From the NCBI GenBank assembly GCA_900545525.1, contig UQZX01000002.1, positions 124,001 to 188,000 of the forward strand: DNA of 64,000 nt, written 5' to 3'. Positions 25,892 through 35,226 of this stretch are shown here, one piece after another (the first letter of the stretch is position 1; every line of letters starts with the position of its first letter). Below the pieces are notes generated by a model that had not been told where the DNA came from, did no database searches, and saw only the letters and a program-made list of their open reading frames with translations. Origin of the DNA: an uncultured Prevotella sp. GTDB taxonomy: Bacteria; Bacteroidota; Bacteroidia; Bacteroidales; Bacteroidaceae. Made by a program: the position numbers and the translations under genes.

Positions 25892-26634
25892 AGAACATCG
25901 TAATAGCTGCTGGTTACGCGACACGACTTGGTGAGCTGACCAGGAATTTCCCAAAACCACTATTGAAGATAGGCAACAGTACCATTCTTGGCCGCATGCT
26001 TGATGATATAGACAGAATATCAGATATAGATGAGCATATCATTATTACAAACCATAAGTTTGTGTATATTTTCGAGGAATGGAAAAAGAAACAGACTTAT
26101 ACCAAGCCCATAACTATTATAGATGACGGCACAGAGACCAACGATACCCGTATGGGAGCTGTCTGCGACCTTCTGTATGCAATGGACAAGCTCAACATAA
26201 GTGACGATATGCTTGTGGTTGCTGCCGACAACCTTTTGTTTTTCTCTTTTAAAGAATTTATTGACTTCGCCAATGAGAAAAGAACATCCTGTGTTATGTG
26301 TCATGAGCAACCGTCAATAGAGAAGCTTCAGCGTACAGGGGTCATTGTCGTGGATGACAATATGAAGGTGCTGGACATGGAGGAGAAACCTCAAGTTCCT
26401 AAGAGCCATTGGGCTGTTCCACCTTTCTATATATATAAGAAAGCCGACATTGACCTTATCCGACACTCCATAGAGAATGGTTGTGGAAAGGATGCGCCAG
26501 GTAACCTCGCGCATTATATGGTGGACAACACCGTGATGCACGCATGGCAGATGTCGGCAGGACGTTTCGATATAGGCAGTTTGGATACGTATTATGAGGC
26601 ATGTGAGAGGTATGCGGTTCAAAATAAAAAGTGA
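25888..26634 (+). CDS. sugar-1-phosphate nucleotidylyltransferase
   Basis: 248 residues. The N-terminus MKNIVIAAGYATRLGELTRNFPKPLL is the NTP-transferase signature (GxxTRLxxxTxxxPKPL), followed by the metal-binding VVAADNLLFF and EEKPQVPKSHWAVPPFYIY. It should activate a sugar-1-phosphate with UTP or dTTP. Coupling to the galacturonokinase-like gene suggests the pair turns a free uronic acid into UDP-uronate (kinase, then pyrophosphorylase), next to Ugd which makes it de novo. It ends in a hairpin. Confidence 0.85.
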   Translation: MKNIVIAAGYATRLGELTRNFPKPLLKIGNSTILGRMLDDIDRISDIDEHIIITNHKFVYIFEEWKKKQTYTKPITIIDDGTETNDTRMGAVCDLLYAMDKLNISDDMLVVAADNLLFFSFKEFIDFANEKRTSCVMCHEQPSIEKLQRTGVIVVDDNMKVLDMEEKPQVPKSHWAVPPFYIYKKADIDLIRHSIENGCGKDAPGNLAHYMVDNTVMHAWQMSAGRFDIGSLDTYYEACERYAVQNKK

Positions 26635-26667
26635 GGGTATACCAAATATTATTTTGATACACCCTCA
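26632..26667. terminator. hairpin after the nucleotidylyltransferase (family 2-like ends)
   Basis: TGAGGGTATACCAAA (26632-26646) pairs imperfectly with TTTTGATACACCCTCA (26652-26667). The stop codon TGA is part of the stem. The words match the outer arms of family 2 copy B (GAGGGTGTGTCAAGATT / TTTTGATATACCCTC), so it looks like a collapsed copy. It marks the boundary of the AT-rich core. Confidence 0.5.
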
Positions 26668-26727
26668 TTTAATGCAATTTACTATAATCACTTAGAATAA
26701 AACGGGATTGGAACTTGATTCCATACT

Positions 26728-26898
26728 ATGGCTTTATCAATACAAAAATACATCAACGAACCCTTTGATAAGGACTTATGGGATAGTTGGTTAAAAGACA
26801 CCTCATTTTTCAAGATGTCATATAAAGGAGCATTTAGAGCAGTAAAAAATAATCAAGAAACATTTTACGGATATATATTGCGTAAGTATGCAAAATGA
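26728..26898 (+). CDS. possible 56-residue small protein or gene remnant
   Basis: ATG at 26728 opens a frame starting MALSIQKYINEPFDKDLWDSW and ending ILRKYAK, whose stop overlaps the flippase start by 11 bases. Acidic/aromatic, no membrane segment. The overlap and base composition suit a real gene at the head of the AT-rich block, but it has no family I recognise and could be the tail or head of a broken gene. The rest of 26635-26887 shows only the hairpin. Confidence 0.4.
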   Translation: MALSIQKYINEPFDKDLWDSWLKDTSFFKMSYKGAFRAVKNNQETFYGYILRKYAK

Positions 26899-28438
26899 AT
26901 CACGTGTTCACAAGAGTGTAATAAATGCTCGTGTGAATATAATATATTATTTTCTTTTTTTGATACTATCTTTCTTTTCGAGAAAGATATTTCTTGATAC
27001 TCTTGGACCTGATTTTACAGGTTTGACAGGAACGCTCCATAATATACTTGGTTATCTTAATCTTGCAGAGTTGGGGGTTAGTACGGCTATTGCGTTTAAC
27101 TTGTTCAAGCCTATACGTGAAGGTGACAAAGGTAAAATTATAGAACTTATTTCGTTATTTGGTTACATATATCGAAAAATTGGTTTCGTTGTAACAGGTG
27201 CAGGATTTGTCGTAGCCTTATTTTTGCCTTTGATATTTAAAAATACGGTTTTCGATTTTTCAATAATCATAGCTTCTTATTGTGCGTTCTTATTCTCTTC
27301 GCTTTATACTTATTTCCTTAATTACAAGCAAGTCTTGCTTACTGCTGACCAAAAAAATTATGTTATAACGATATATTATCAGGGAGCACAATTCATAACT
27401 GTAATCCTGCAAATGATTGTTGCATACTATTTTCATAGTTATTATGGATATATTTTGCTGCAAATGCTTTATGGAATTGCGTATTGTCTGATACTTGAAA
27501 ATCGTCTGAAGAAAGAATATCCATGGTTTGAAGTAAAAATACAAAATGGCAAGGATTTACTTAAAAAGTATCCGCAAATATTAAAGTCTACCAGGCAAGT
27601 ATTTGTCCATCGTATCAAAGATTTTCTGCTGACAAAAAGCGACCAAATATTTGTCTTTGCATTTGCTTCATTAAAGATGGTGGCTTATTATGGAAACTAT
27701 TCTTTGGTGTTCCTCAAACTTCAAAGTCTTGTTACTAATGCCTTGGATGGAATGGGGGCAAGTGTAGGCAATTTAGTAGTAGAAGGTGATAAAAGGAAAA
27801 TCAACAATATATTTTGGCAGCTGATTTCTTTGAGGTATATTATTGCAGGTATCCTTTGTTATTGTCTTTCCCATCTGATACAGCCTTTTATTCATCATTG
27901 GCTGGGAAGTGAATATATTCTCGGTTGGGACATTGTAGTTCTTTTGCTTATAAACTTTTTTATAATACAGACCAGAGGGGTTGTGGATATGTTTAACAAT
28001 GCATACGGACATTATGCAGATACATGGGCGGCATGGGTGGAAGGTATTATCAACATTTCAGTAACAATAATAATTGGTCTTAAGTTTGGCATTGTTGGTA
28101 TCCTTCTTGGAAAAATATGTAGTATGTTGCCAATAATCATATTTTGGAAGCCGTACTATCTTTATCGGGATGGATTCAAAATCTCATACATACAGTATTG
28201 GGCTGGGGTTTTGCGCAATTATGCAGTGCTTGTTGTTTCGTGGCTATTTGTTGGATTTATTGTTGATACCTATGGACCTGACCCTATGGACGGTTATTGG
28301 CAGTTTATAGTTTCAGCTATAATGCATTTAGTTGTATTCTCCTTTGTCTATATTGTGCTCATGATAAAATTTGCATTAGGTGCTCATGGCTTGATGCGTC
28401 GAATGCCTTATGCAAATAAAATATTACCATCAAAATGA
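26888..28438 (+). CDS. polysaccharide flippase (Wzx-like)
   Basis: 516 residues with about 12-14 membrane helices. The opening SVINARVNIIYYFLFLILSFFSRKIFLDTLGPDFTGLTGTLHNILGYLNLAELG... is typical of polysaccharide-export MATE/MOP-superfamily proteins. It would move undecaprenyl-linked repeat units across the inner membrane. Followed by a glycosyltransferase with a 4-base overlap. AT-rich, with many TTT and ATA codons, unlike the GC-richer genes before 26.6 kb. Together with the Wzy-like protein at 31 kb it indicates a Wzx/Wzy-dependent pathway. Confidence 0.9.
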   Translation: MQNESRVHKSVINARVNIIYYFLFLILSFFSRKIFLDTLGPDFTGLTGTLHNILGYLNLAELGVSTAIAFNLFKPIREGDKGKIIELISLFGYIYRKIGFVVTGAGFVVALFLPLIFKNTVFDFSIIIASYCAFLFSSLYTYFLNYKQVLLTADQKNYVITIYYQGAQFITVILQMIVAYYFHSYYGYILLQMLYGIAYCLILENRLKKEYPWFEVKIQNGKDLLKKYPQILKSTRQVFVHRIKDFLLTKSDQIFVFAFASLKMVAYYGNYSLVFLKLQSLVTNALDGMGASVGNLVVEGDKRKINNIFWQLISLRYIIAGILCYCLSHLIQPFIHHWLGSEYILGWDIVVLLLINFFIIQTRGVVDMFNNAYGHYADTWAAWVEGIINISVTIIIGLKFGIVGILLGKICSMLPIIIFWKPYYLYRDGFKISYIQYWAGVLRNYAVLVVSWLFVGFIVDTYGPDPMDGYWQFIVSAIMHLVVFSFVYIVLMIKFALGAHGLMRRMPYANKILPSK

Positions 28439-29211
28439 AAGTAAGTATAGTAACAGTCAATAGAAATAATGCATCCGGACTTAAGACAACCATTGACAGC
28501 ATACGCAACCAAACTTTTCGTGACTATGAGTTCATAATAACAGATGGCGGTTCTACTGATAACAGTATTGATATTATTAGAGCAAATACAGATATAATAA
28601 CAGACTGGGTAAGTGAACGTGACAATGGTATTTATGACGGAATGAATAAATCTCTTATACGGTGTCATGGTGATTATGTCATATTTATGAATTCCGGTGA
28701 CAGCTTTTTCTCTCCAGATGTTTTAACTATCGTTTTCTCAACTTCATCAGATGCAGATGTAATCTATGGTGATGTTTCATTTCTAAAGATAATTAAAGCC
28801 AATCCTGCCATTAAGTCTTTACAGGATTTTTATTGCACATCTCCATTCTGTCATCAAGCTGTTTTTACGCGTACCAGTTTGGCCAAACAAATAAAATTTG
28901 ATACAGACTATAAGATTGTGGCAGATTGGCGAATGTTTTACTTGATATTTGCTCAGGGTGGGATTTTTGAATATAAACCAATAGTAATTGCTCAATGCGA
29001 CTCGTCTGGTATTAGTAATTTGGATGTGAGGAGAAACAATGCAGAACGAATCAAATTCCTTAAAACAATTTATCCTAATTTTGTCTTGACTGACTATCAA
29101 GAATTGCAGGATATAAAGAAAGGAACCCTTTGGATTTATTATAAGCGTTTAGAAAATACTCCAAAACTGAAGTATCGAATATTAAAGCTATTGACACTTC
29201 TTAAAATTTAA
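28435..29211 (+). CDS. family 2 glycosyltransferase
   Basis: 258 residues, a single GT-A domain: VSIVTVNRNNASGLKTTIDSI at the N-terminus, nucleotide-binding DGGSTDNS, an ERDNGIYDGMNK motif of WcaA-type enzymes, NSGDSF in the position of the metal-binding DxD, and CHQAVF. Cytoplasmic. ATGA overlap with the flippase stop suggests coupled translation. It should add one sugar to the lipid-linked repeat; donor and linkage are not predictable. Confidence 0.88.
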   Translation: MKVSIVTVNRNNASGLKTTIDSIRNQTFRDYEFIITDGGSTDNSIDIIRANTDIITDWVSERDNGIYDGMNKSLIRCHGDYVIFMNSGDSFFSPDVLTIVFSTSSDADVIYGDVSFLKIIKANPAIKSLQDFYCTSPFCHQAVFTRTSLAKQIKFDTDYKIVADWRMFYLIFAQGGIFEYKPIVIAQCDSSGISNLDVRRNNAERIKFLKTIYPNFVLTDYQELQDIKKGTLWIYYKRLENTPKLKYRILKLLTLLKI

Positions 29212-29215
29212 CAGC

Positions 29216-30142
29216 ATGAGGAATTATTTAAAATCTCTACATATTGCCATTGCCAATATGATAGATCTTAAGGACCATGTTCGAACAGAGCTTAAAAAAG
29301 AATTAATAAAGCAGTTACGTCTGCAGGAAGTAAAGAACAATGCAAAAAACAGAAGAGAAAGCGGAATTCAGCCTGCTGTTGGCAATGAACCGGAACTGAT
29401 AGTGTCGCTGACTACATATAGCAAACGGATTTATCAGGTTCATCTTGTTATAGAAACTCTTATGGAGCAAACGTTAAAGCCTAACAGGATTGTACTTTGG
29501 CTTGATGAAAATGAATTTACCCATGACGAGTTGCCTTTTCATCTATTAGCCTTTGAAGAAAAAGGTCTTGAAATATCTTTCTGCAAAAATATACGTTCGT
29601 ATAAAAAACTTATTCCCACGCTTTATAAGTATCCAAAAGCAAACATCATAACTGTAGATGATGATATTCTTTATCCGGAAGACTTTGTTGAACGTCTATA
29701 TAGTGCATATAAGAAAACTCCGAAAAATATTTGGTATACACGTGGACACCGTATAAAAATGAATGGTGATGAAATAGCCCCATACCGTTCATGGGATTTT
29801 GAACGTGAATCAAAAGAAATGTCTCCATTAAATTTTCCAACGGGTTGTGGAGGTATTCTTTATCCTATTGACAGTTTAGACAAAGAGGTCTTTAATGAAG
29901 AAGCCTTTATGTCATTAGCCCCAATGGCAGATGATGTGTGGTTCAAGGCTATGTCATTGAAAAAAGGTACGGTTTGTTCACAAATACCGATTGATGCAAC
30001 TTTTTCAGAAAGTTTCACTAATATTAATGCTGCAGATGATGTTGCGCTCTCAAAAGTGAATCTTGGAAAAAGTCAGAATGACCCTCAAATAAAGGCTGTT
30101 TTCACGAAATATAACCTGTATAGCTTGTTATGGCAAAAATAA
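29216..30142 (+). CDS. GT-A-fold glycosyltransferase
   Basis: 308 residues with an N-terminal helical extension of about 55 residues, then LIVSLTTYSKRIYQVHLVIETLMEQTLKPNRIVLWLDENEF and a metal-binding TVDDDILYPEDF. The pattern fits a glycosyltransferase family found in polysaccharide loci of Bacteroidota, distinct from ordinary GT2; acceptor and donor are unknown. PLNFPTGCGGILYP and MADDVWFKAM are conserved-looking segments around the likely catalytic base. Its stop lies 13 bases inside the next gene. Confidence 0.78.
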   Translation: MRNYLKSLHIAIANMIDLKDHVRTELKKELIKQLRLQEVKNNAKNRRESGIQPAVGNEPELIVSLTTYSKRIYQVHLVIETLMEQTLKPNRIVLWLDENEFTHDELPFHLLAFEEKGLEISFCKNIRSYKKLIPTLYKYPKANIITVDDDILYPEDFVERLYSAYKKTPKNIWYTRGHRIKMNGDEIAPYRSWDFERESKEMSPLNFPTGCGGILYPIDSLDKEVFNEEAFMSLAPMADDVWFKAMSLKKGTVCSQIPIDATFSESFTNINAADDVALSKVNLGKSQNDPQIKAVFTKYNLYSLLWQK

Positions 30143-31005
30143 CACCGACTTATAGCATTATTATACCACATTACAATTCACCCAATACATTAATAAGATG
30201 TATTGATTCTATACCTGACAGCAATCGTTTTCAGATAATTGTGGTAGATGATTGCAGTGATAATTGTAATGTTTCTGATATCGCTTTTAACAGACAATTT
30301 CCTATAGTAATCTGTAGGAAAAATATATGTCAGGGAGCTGGTGTCGCAAGGAACGAAGGATTAAAAAAAAGCAAAGGAGAATGGATCCTTTTTGCAGATG
30401 CGGATGATTACTTCATGCCAGACCTTGAATCTGCCTTGGATAAGGCTGTTCAGCAAAACAAAGATATCGTTTTCTTCAATATAGACACAGATAAAAATGA
30501 TTCTGTTCAAGGTAAAAGATATCATAGATTGGTATCCGAGTATGACGGGACCAAGGATAAAACCATTGATCTGAAATATGGTTCTTGGGCACCTTGGGCA
30601 AAACTTTTTCGTCATTCGTTGATTGCAGACAATAAATTATACTTTGAACCAAGGCGCAAGGGAAACGACTGTTTTTTTGTCTTAAATGCAGCTTTATCCG
30701 CAACAGATATTGCAGTTATAGACACTCCCGTTTATCATCTTGCTTATTCTCCCAATAGTTTATCGCATACAAATACAAAACGGTGGGATTATATGTTTGA
30801 TGTTTATGATTTATGGCTGTGGAGATATTTTTTCTATAAAACAAACAATATACCATTATGGCAAGAATATAACATTTGCTACTTGCTAAAAGATATTTAC
30901 AAAGTATTTGGTTTAAAAAAATCATTTTCTTTCTTTATATATAGCAGGAAATACCATTATTCATATAAGCATCTTATTTTGGACAAGTTAAAATTAAATA
31001 AATAA
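30130..31005 (+). CDS. family 2 glycosyltransferase
   Basis: 291 residues. YSIIIPHYNSPNTLIRCIDSI and VVDDCSDNC form the nucleotide-binding half, AGVARNEGLKKSKGEWILFADADDYFMPD carries the metal-binding DAD motif. The C-terminal 90 residues are helix-rich and may bind the membrane. It overlaps the preceding gene by 13 bases and the following polymerase gene by one (TAATG), so the block is tightly coupled. Confidence 0.88.
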   Translation: MAKITPTYSIIIPHYNSPNTLIRCIDSIPDSNRFQIIVVDDCSDNCNVSDIAFNRQFPIVICRKNICQGAGVARNEGLKKSKGEWILFADADDYFMPDLESALDKAVQQNKDIVFFNIDTDKNDSVQGKRYHRLVSEYDGTKDKTIDLKYGSWAPWAKLFRHSLIADNKLYFEPRRKGNDCFFVLNAALSATDIAVIDTPVYHLAYSPNSLSHTNTKRWDYMFDVYDLWLWRYFFYKTNNIPLWQEYNICYLLKDIYKVFGLKKSFSFFIYSRKYHYSYKHLILDKLKLNK

Positions 31006-32297
31006 TGAACATAGGATACTTAATAAGATCTTTGAGACCTGTAAGGTCTGAGCATTACATTATACTAAGCATTCTAATATATATATTGCCCGCAGTTCTG
31101 AAAGATTTTCTTTTTCTTCCGTTGGTAAATGCGATATCCATATTTGCCGCAACTATGTTTATATGGTGCCTAATTAAATATTGGAAAGGAATACCTATTA
31201 AAGGTTGGGTGGGGCTGTTTTATATACTCTTAATAATATGGAGTGTTTGGCTGACTATACACATGTTATTTATTGCATTGCCAGGGCACACCGATTCAGC
31301 TGCAAACATGTCATTAACAGGTAAATTATTAAAATATCTCACATCACCATATTTTTTCCCAAATCTATTGCCATTCATGTTGTTTTGTATGCCCAAGGCA
31401 GATAAATTCGATTTTAATTACTTATGGCGTGTCATGTGGCTTTTGTGTATTCTATACTTATGCTATGCGCCTTTTGTGTTATATAATATCTCTACATACA
31501 ACATTACTGCAGATATGCTAAAGATGGATTTTGGAGAAAAAGGGTCTTATGGCGACTTTATTAGCAACAGCACAATGGGTATTGGTAATTTGTCTCCGTT
31601 GATTCTTATGATTTATCTTAAGAAATATTTGTCACCCAGACACTGGAAGTATTATATTTTAACACAGATAATAGCCTTATTTATTACTCTTTATCTCGCA
31701 CGTCGTGGGGGGACATCAATTATGCTGATATATTTTGTATTAGCGTGGGGCATGTATCTTTTAAATGACAAGAAAGGAGAAGAAATAAAAAAAATAATTT
31801 TCGCTGCAATTACTTTAGTCTTGTTGTATATGTTTTTTGAGGAGACCAAAGATTCAGTATTTTCTTTATTGATGCAGAGAGGTGATGAAGATACCCGGTC
31901 TTTAATTGAAGAAAATTTTATTGATGATATGAACACTCATGGAGGATGGTTCTTCGGACGCGGATGGATGGGTGAATATTATGCACCAGTAATTGATAGC
32001 TATCGTCGTATGATTGAAACTGGATATTTAGGTATGATACTAAAAGGAGGTTTTTTATATTTGACACTTTATTTGCTTATATTAGGAAGTAGTGTCTATA
32101 AAGGCTATTTCAGATCAAAAAATTTATTTTGTAAATCATTCGCATTGATTATTCTTGTTCAGATATTATCAATGAAACCATCAGGACATCCGGCTTTTAA
32201 TTTTCCACATTTTGCCGTATGGTTAGGTGTATGGATATGTAATTCAAAATATTTTTTAACTCTAACTGACAAAGAAGTCCAACATAAATTATTTTAG
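31005..32297 (+). CDS. O-antigen/capsule polymerase (Wzy-like)
   Basis: 430 residues with about ten to twelve membrane helices and a large loop (about 285-345) containing GGWFFGRGWMGEYYAPVIDSYRRMIETGYLGMILKGG by position, the region that aligns with the O-antigen ligase/polymerase domain. An arginine pair sits at the end of a helix in YLARRGGTSIMLIYF, as in many Wzy proteins. It would polymerise repeat units in the periplasm. Wzy proteins are poorly conserved, so the call rests on topology and on linkage to the flippase and glycosyltransferases; an O-antigen ligase is the alternative. Confidence 0.8.
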   Translation: MNIGYLIRSLRPVRSEHYIILSILIYILPAVLKDFLFLPLVNAISIFAATMFIWCLIKYWKGIPIKGWVGLFYILLIIWSVWLTIHMLFIALPGHTDSAANMSLTGKLLKYLTSPYFFPNLLPFMLFCMPKADKFDFNYLWRVMWLLCILYLCYAPFVLYNISTYNITADMLKMDFGEKGSYGDFISNSTMGIGNLSPLILMIYLKKYLSPRHWKYYILTQIIALFITLYLARRGGTSIMLIYFVLAWGMYLLNDKKGEEIKKIIFAAITLVLLYMFFEETKDSVFSLLMQRGDEDTRSLIEENFIDDMNTHGGWFFGRGWMGEYYAPVIDSYRRMIETGYLGMILKGGFLYLTLYLLILGSSVYKGYFRSKNLFCKSFALIILVQILSMKPSGHPAFNFPHFAVWLGVWICNSKYFLTLTDKEVQHKLF

Positions 32298-32309
32298 TTT
32301 ATATATATT

Positions 32310-33290
32310 ATGAATATTGAATTATCTCGTGATGAGTCTTATACAATCAAAGGTATTTTGATTACCTTGATAGTTCTTGGACACATGAAACCTTTAATTC
32401 CATGGCCATCACCTGTCTTTACTTGGCTTTATTCTTTTCATGTGGCTTGTTTCTTTGTACTTCCTTTCTTTTACAAAAAGGGCAGTGTGGATAATCTTAA
32501 AAAGCATATTCTAAAATTGGCGGTTAGAACAGGAATTCCTTTCCTTTTTACATTTATTCTTTGCGTTGTTGCACATTTTGCATTGATAGAAAAAAATGAG
32601 GATATTTCGAATATACTGATAGCTTTAATATCTGGAAGTGGAGAAAATTTAGATAGATATGTTAACGCCGGCTTTTTGTGGTTTCTGCAAAGTTACTTTT
32701 CTATGAGTGTTCTTGCTATTTTTGCTGATAGATATAAGTATTTTAGATATGTAATATTATTAATAGGATTGTATTTATGGTGTATTGGATTGGGACTTCT
32801 GCACAATTATGAGAGGCATTGTATATTGGGAATACCTCTTGCATTAAGATATTACTTTGTTGGATATGTTTGCAAAAAACTTTTTGATAAATCAGATAAA
32901 ATCCAATGGCTTTTCATAATGATATTTGCCATATACTCAATATTGATATTATATATTGATTATACCAAATACAAGATGCCCTGTATCACATTCTTTTGCA
33001 TAATGGGTGCTTTTGCAATTTTGCTGAAAATCTCCCCCCCCATTCGTAAAAATCCTATATTTACACTATTGGGAAAGCATAGTTTAACTGTCTATCTGTC
33101 ACATTTATTTATATATACATTATTGTTGATGCTGTCACCGATTCAAGGCTTTTGGGGAGGACTGGTTTTATTTATTGCAACATTGTCCATCTCTCTTATG
33201 CTGTCATTACTAATAGAACATATCCAATGGCTAAGGAAGTTCTATACTCCGAGAAATTTAAAAGAATTTATCAACTTCTATAAGAATTAA
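32310..33290 (+). CDS. acyltransferase family 3 membrane protein (contains a C8 tract)
   Basis: 326 residues with about ten membrane helices. IKGILITLIVLGHMKPL carries the His of the active site; TWLYSFHVACFFVLPFFY and GKHSLTVYLSHLFIYTLL are typical of the acyltransferase-3/OafA group, which transfers acetyl or other acyl groups onto surface polysaccharides. The frame is intact with eight consecutive C residues (33034-33041, within KISPPIRK at about 243); loss or gain of one C would truncate it. It follows the polymerase by 12 bases. Confidence 0.85.
   Translation: MNIELSRDESYTIKGILITLIVLGHMKPLIPWPSPVFTWLYSFHVACFFVLPFFYKKGSVDNLKKHILKLAVRTGIPFLFTFILCVVAHFALIEKNEDISNILIALISGSGENLDRYVNAGFLWFLQSYFSMSVLAIFADRYKYFRYVILLIGLYLWCIGLGLLHNYERHCILGIPLALRYYFVGYVCKKLFDKSDKIQWLFIMIFAIYSILILYIDYTKYKMPCITFFCIMGAFAILLKISPPIRKNPIFTLLGKHSLTVYLSHLFIYTLLLMLSPIQGFWGGLVLFIATLSISLMLSLLIEHIQWLRKFYTPRNLKEFINFYKN
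33034..33041 (+). repeat. poly-C tract (C8) in the acyltransferase gene
   Basis: Eight consecutive C in a strongly AT-rich gene, in frame in this assembly. It is a possible slippage site, together with the C9 tract 1.65 kb downstream. Confidence 0.6.
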
Positions 33291-33297
33291 CGGCAAT

Positions 33298-34557
33298 ATG
33301 ATAAACATTCTTTGGTTTTCATTATCTCCCTGTGGCGCATTACGACGAGCAGGGGTACATCGCGTTATCCAAGGATGGATGATATCATTGGAAGATATCA
33401 TAAAAAAGGAATCTGATATAAAACTTAGCGTTGCATATTTTTCCAGTATGCGTGAAAAAGACTTTGAGTTCGATGGAGTGCATTATTATCCAATGTTCGA
33501 AAACTCAAATAAGACTGGCGTTCAACGTGTACTTGAAAGATGGAAGTCTGAAAAAGCAAGGGATGAGCGTTTGATGCCCGCAATGTTAGATGTAGTTAGG
33601 AATTCCAAACCTGACATAATTCATATTCATGGAACTGAGCAGAGATTCGGGCTGATTGCTGATTATGTTAAGGACATTCCCGTTGTTTATTCCATTCAAG
33701 GATTGTTTTCGCCTATTTGTGAAAAATTTTTCTCTGGATTGGCTAAACAGGATATTGCATCAACCGAATCTTTCTTCTTAAAAATAAGAGGAGCTTCTAT
33801 TAATAAAATATATAAGCAGTGTTTATACAAGGCTCAAAGAGAGCAGCATTATCTAACCAATGCCCGTTACGTCTTTGGACGCACGTCTTGGGATAAAAAC
33901 ATCTGTAAGCTTTTTAATCCTGATGTGAAATACTTTGTTGTAAATGAGATAATACGTCTACCATTTTTCCAGCATGAGTGGAAAAAAACGAAAAACAATA
34001 AAACTTTCATTATTGTAAGTACTTTATCACCTGGACAGCCGTATAAAGGATTTGAGACATTGCTGAAGAGTGCGCATCTTTTAAAAACGTATTTCAAATA
34101 TAATTTCACATGGAAAGTTGTGGGTTATACAGAAAATACCCAATGGGTAAATATAGCTGAGCATGTAACAGGCATAAAATCCATGGATGTAAATATCGAG
34201 TTTGAAGGTTTGCTTGACGCTGACGCACTTGCTGTATTGTTAGCACAATCGAATGTCTATTGCCATGTAAGCCACATAGAAAACAGTCCGAATAGTGTAT
34301 GCGAAGCTATGTGTATAGGCATACCGATTGTGGCAAGTTTTGCAGGAGGAACATCTACTATGTTAGATAAATATGGCGTGATGGTTCAAGACGGCGATCC
34401 TTTTGTCTTAGCTGGAGCTTTGGCTGATGTCCTTACAAATACAGATGATTATATCGAAAAGTGTCAAGAAGGGCGTAAAAAGGCTCTAATCAGGCATTCT
34501 CCGGAAAACGTAAAAGAAGAGTTGCTTCATGCTTATTGGGATATTTTGCAACATTAA
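33298..34557 (+). CDS. family 4 glycosyltransferase
   Basis: 419 residues, GT-B fold. N-terminal half WFSLSPCGALRRAGVHRVIQGW and DIIHIHGTEQRFG; C-terminal half LSPGQPYKGFETLLKSAHLL and ENSPNSVCEAMCIGIPIVASFAGG with the EX7E-type donor site. Retaining transferase acting in the cytoplasm on the lipid-linked repeat. Seven bases after the acyltransferase gene and seven bases before the broken acetyltransferase. Confidence 0.88.
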   Translation: MINILWFSLSPCGALRRAGVHRVIQGWMISLEDIIKKESDIKLSVAYFSSMREKDFEFDGVHYYPMFENSNKTGVQRVLERWKSEKARDERLMPAMLDVVRNSKPDIIHIHGTEQRFGLIADYVKDIPVVYSIQGLFSPICEKFFSGLAKQDIASTESFFLKIRGASINKIYKQCLYKAQREQHYLTNARYVFGRTSWDKNICKLFNPDVKYFVVNEIIRLPFFQHEWKKTKNNKTFIIVSTLSPGQPYKGFETLLKSAHLLKTYFKYNFTWKVVGYTENTQWVNIAEHVTGIKSMDVNIEFEGLLDADALAVLLAQSNVYCHVSHIENSPNSVCEAMCIGIPIVASFAGGTSTMLDKYGVMVQDGDPFVLAGALADVLTNTDDYIEKCQEGRKKALIRHSPENVKEELLHAYWDILQH

Positions 34558-34563
34558 TAAAAG

Positions 34564-35226
34564 ATGAAAAGAATTATTAATGCGATATTAAGTCTGAAAA
34601 GAATTTTTCGGGAAAACTATTTAATGGACGCCTGGGATTCATTTCAAACAAATAATATAGTTATAGGTCTGAAGTATTTTAATAGAAATCCCCCCCCCGA
34701 TTGATTTTTAAAGGATGTAATAATCATATCAGTATAGGTAAATGTAAGCTGTCTCACAATCTTGAGTTTAAGATTACCGGAACTAATAATAAAGTTGTAA
34801 TTGGTGATGGAGTCGTAATACAGGGAGGTCTTATTTATTTAGAAGATTCAGGCAATTGTATTTCTATAGGAAAAAATACAACCATAGGCGAAGCTGAAAT
34901 TGCTGTGGCAGAAAGTAACACAAAAATATGTATTGGCGAAGACTGTATGTTGAGTAAGGGTATTCGTATTACGACAACTGATAGTCATTCCGTCTTGAAT
35001 ATTGTAACTGGCAAAAGATTGAATCCAGCTAAGAATGTTATTATCGGTGATCATGTATGGATTGGAATGAATGTGGCTATAAATAAGGGTGTCAATATTG
35101 GCAAAAAATTCTATTGTTGCAGGCAATTCTGTCGTAACGCATGATGTACCGGAGAATGTAATTGTTGCAGGGATTCCTGCTGTAATAGTCAAAAAAGATG
35201 TAACGTGGTCACGTGAACGTATATGA
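34564..35226 (+). pseudogene. hexapeptide-repeat acetyltransferase, frameshifted twice (C9 and A6 tracts)
   Basis: Reading from the ATG at 34564 (MKRIINAILSLKRIF) the frame stops at 34704, right after nine C residues (34690-34698). One extra C would continue into RLIFKGCNNHISIGKC and the left-handed beta-helix with HVWIGMNVAINKGVNIGK. A second shift occurs in the A6 run (35103-35108): removing one A gives NSIVAGNSVVTHDVPENVIVAGIPA, the standard end of CatB/maltose-type acetyltransferases, and a stop at 35226 that overlaps the next gene as ATGA. With both corrections the protein would be 220 residues. Both changes are in homopolymers, so sequencing error, phase variation and decay are all possible. 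Confidence 0.75.
34690..34698 (+). repeat. poly-C tract (C9) at the first frameshift
   Basis: Nine consecutive C; a length of ten (or seven) joins the N-terminal frame to the acetyltransferase frame, whereas nine and eight give early stops. Confidence 0.7.
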
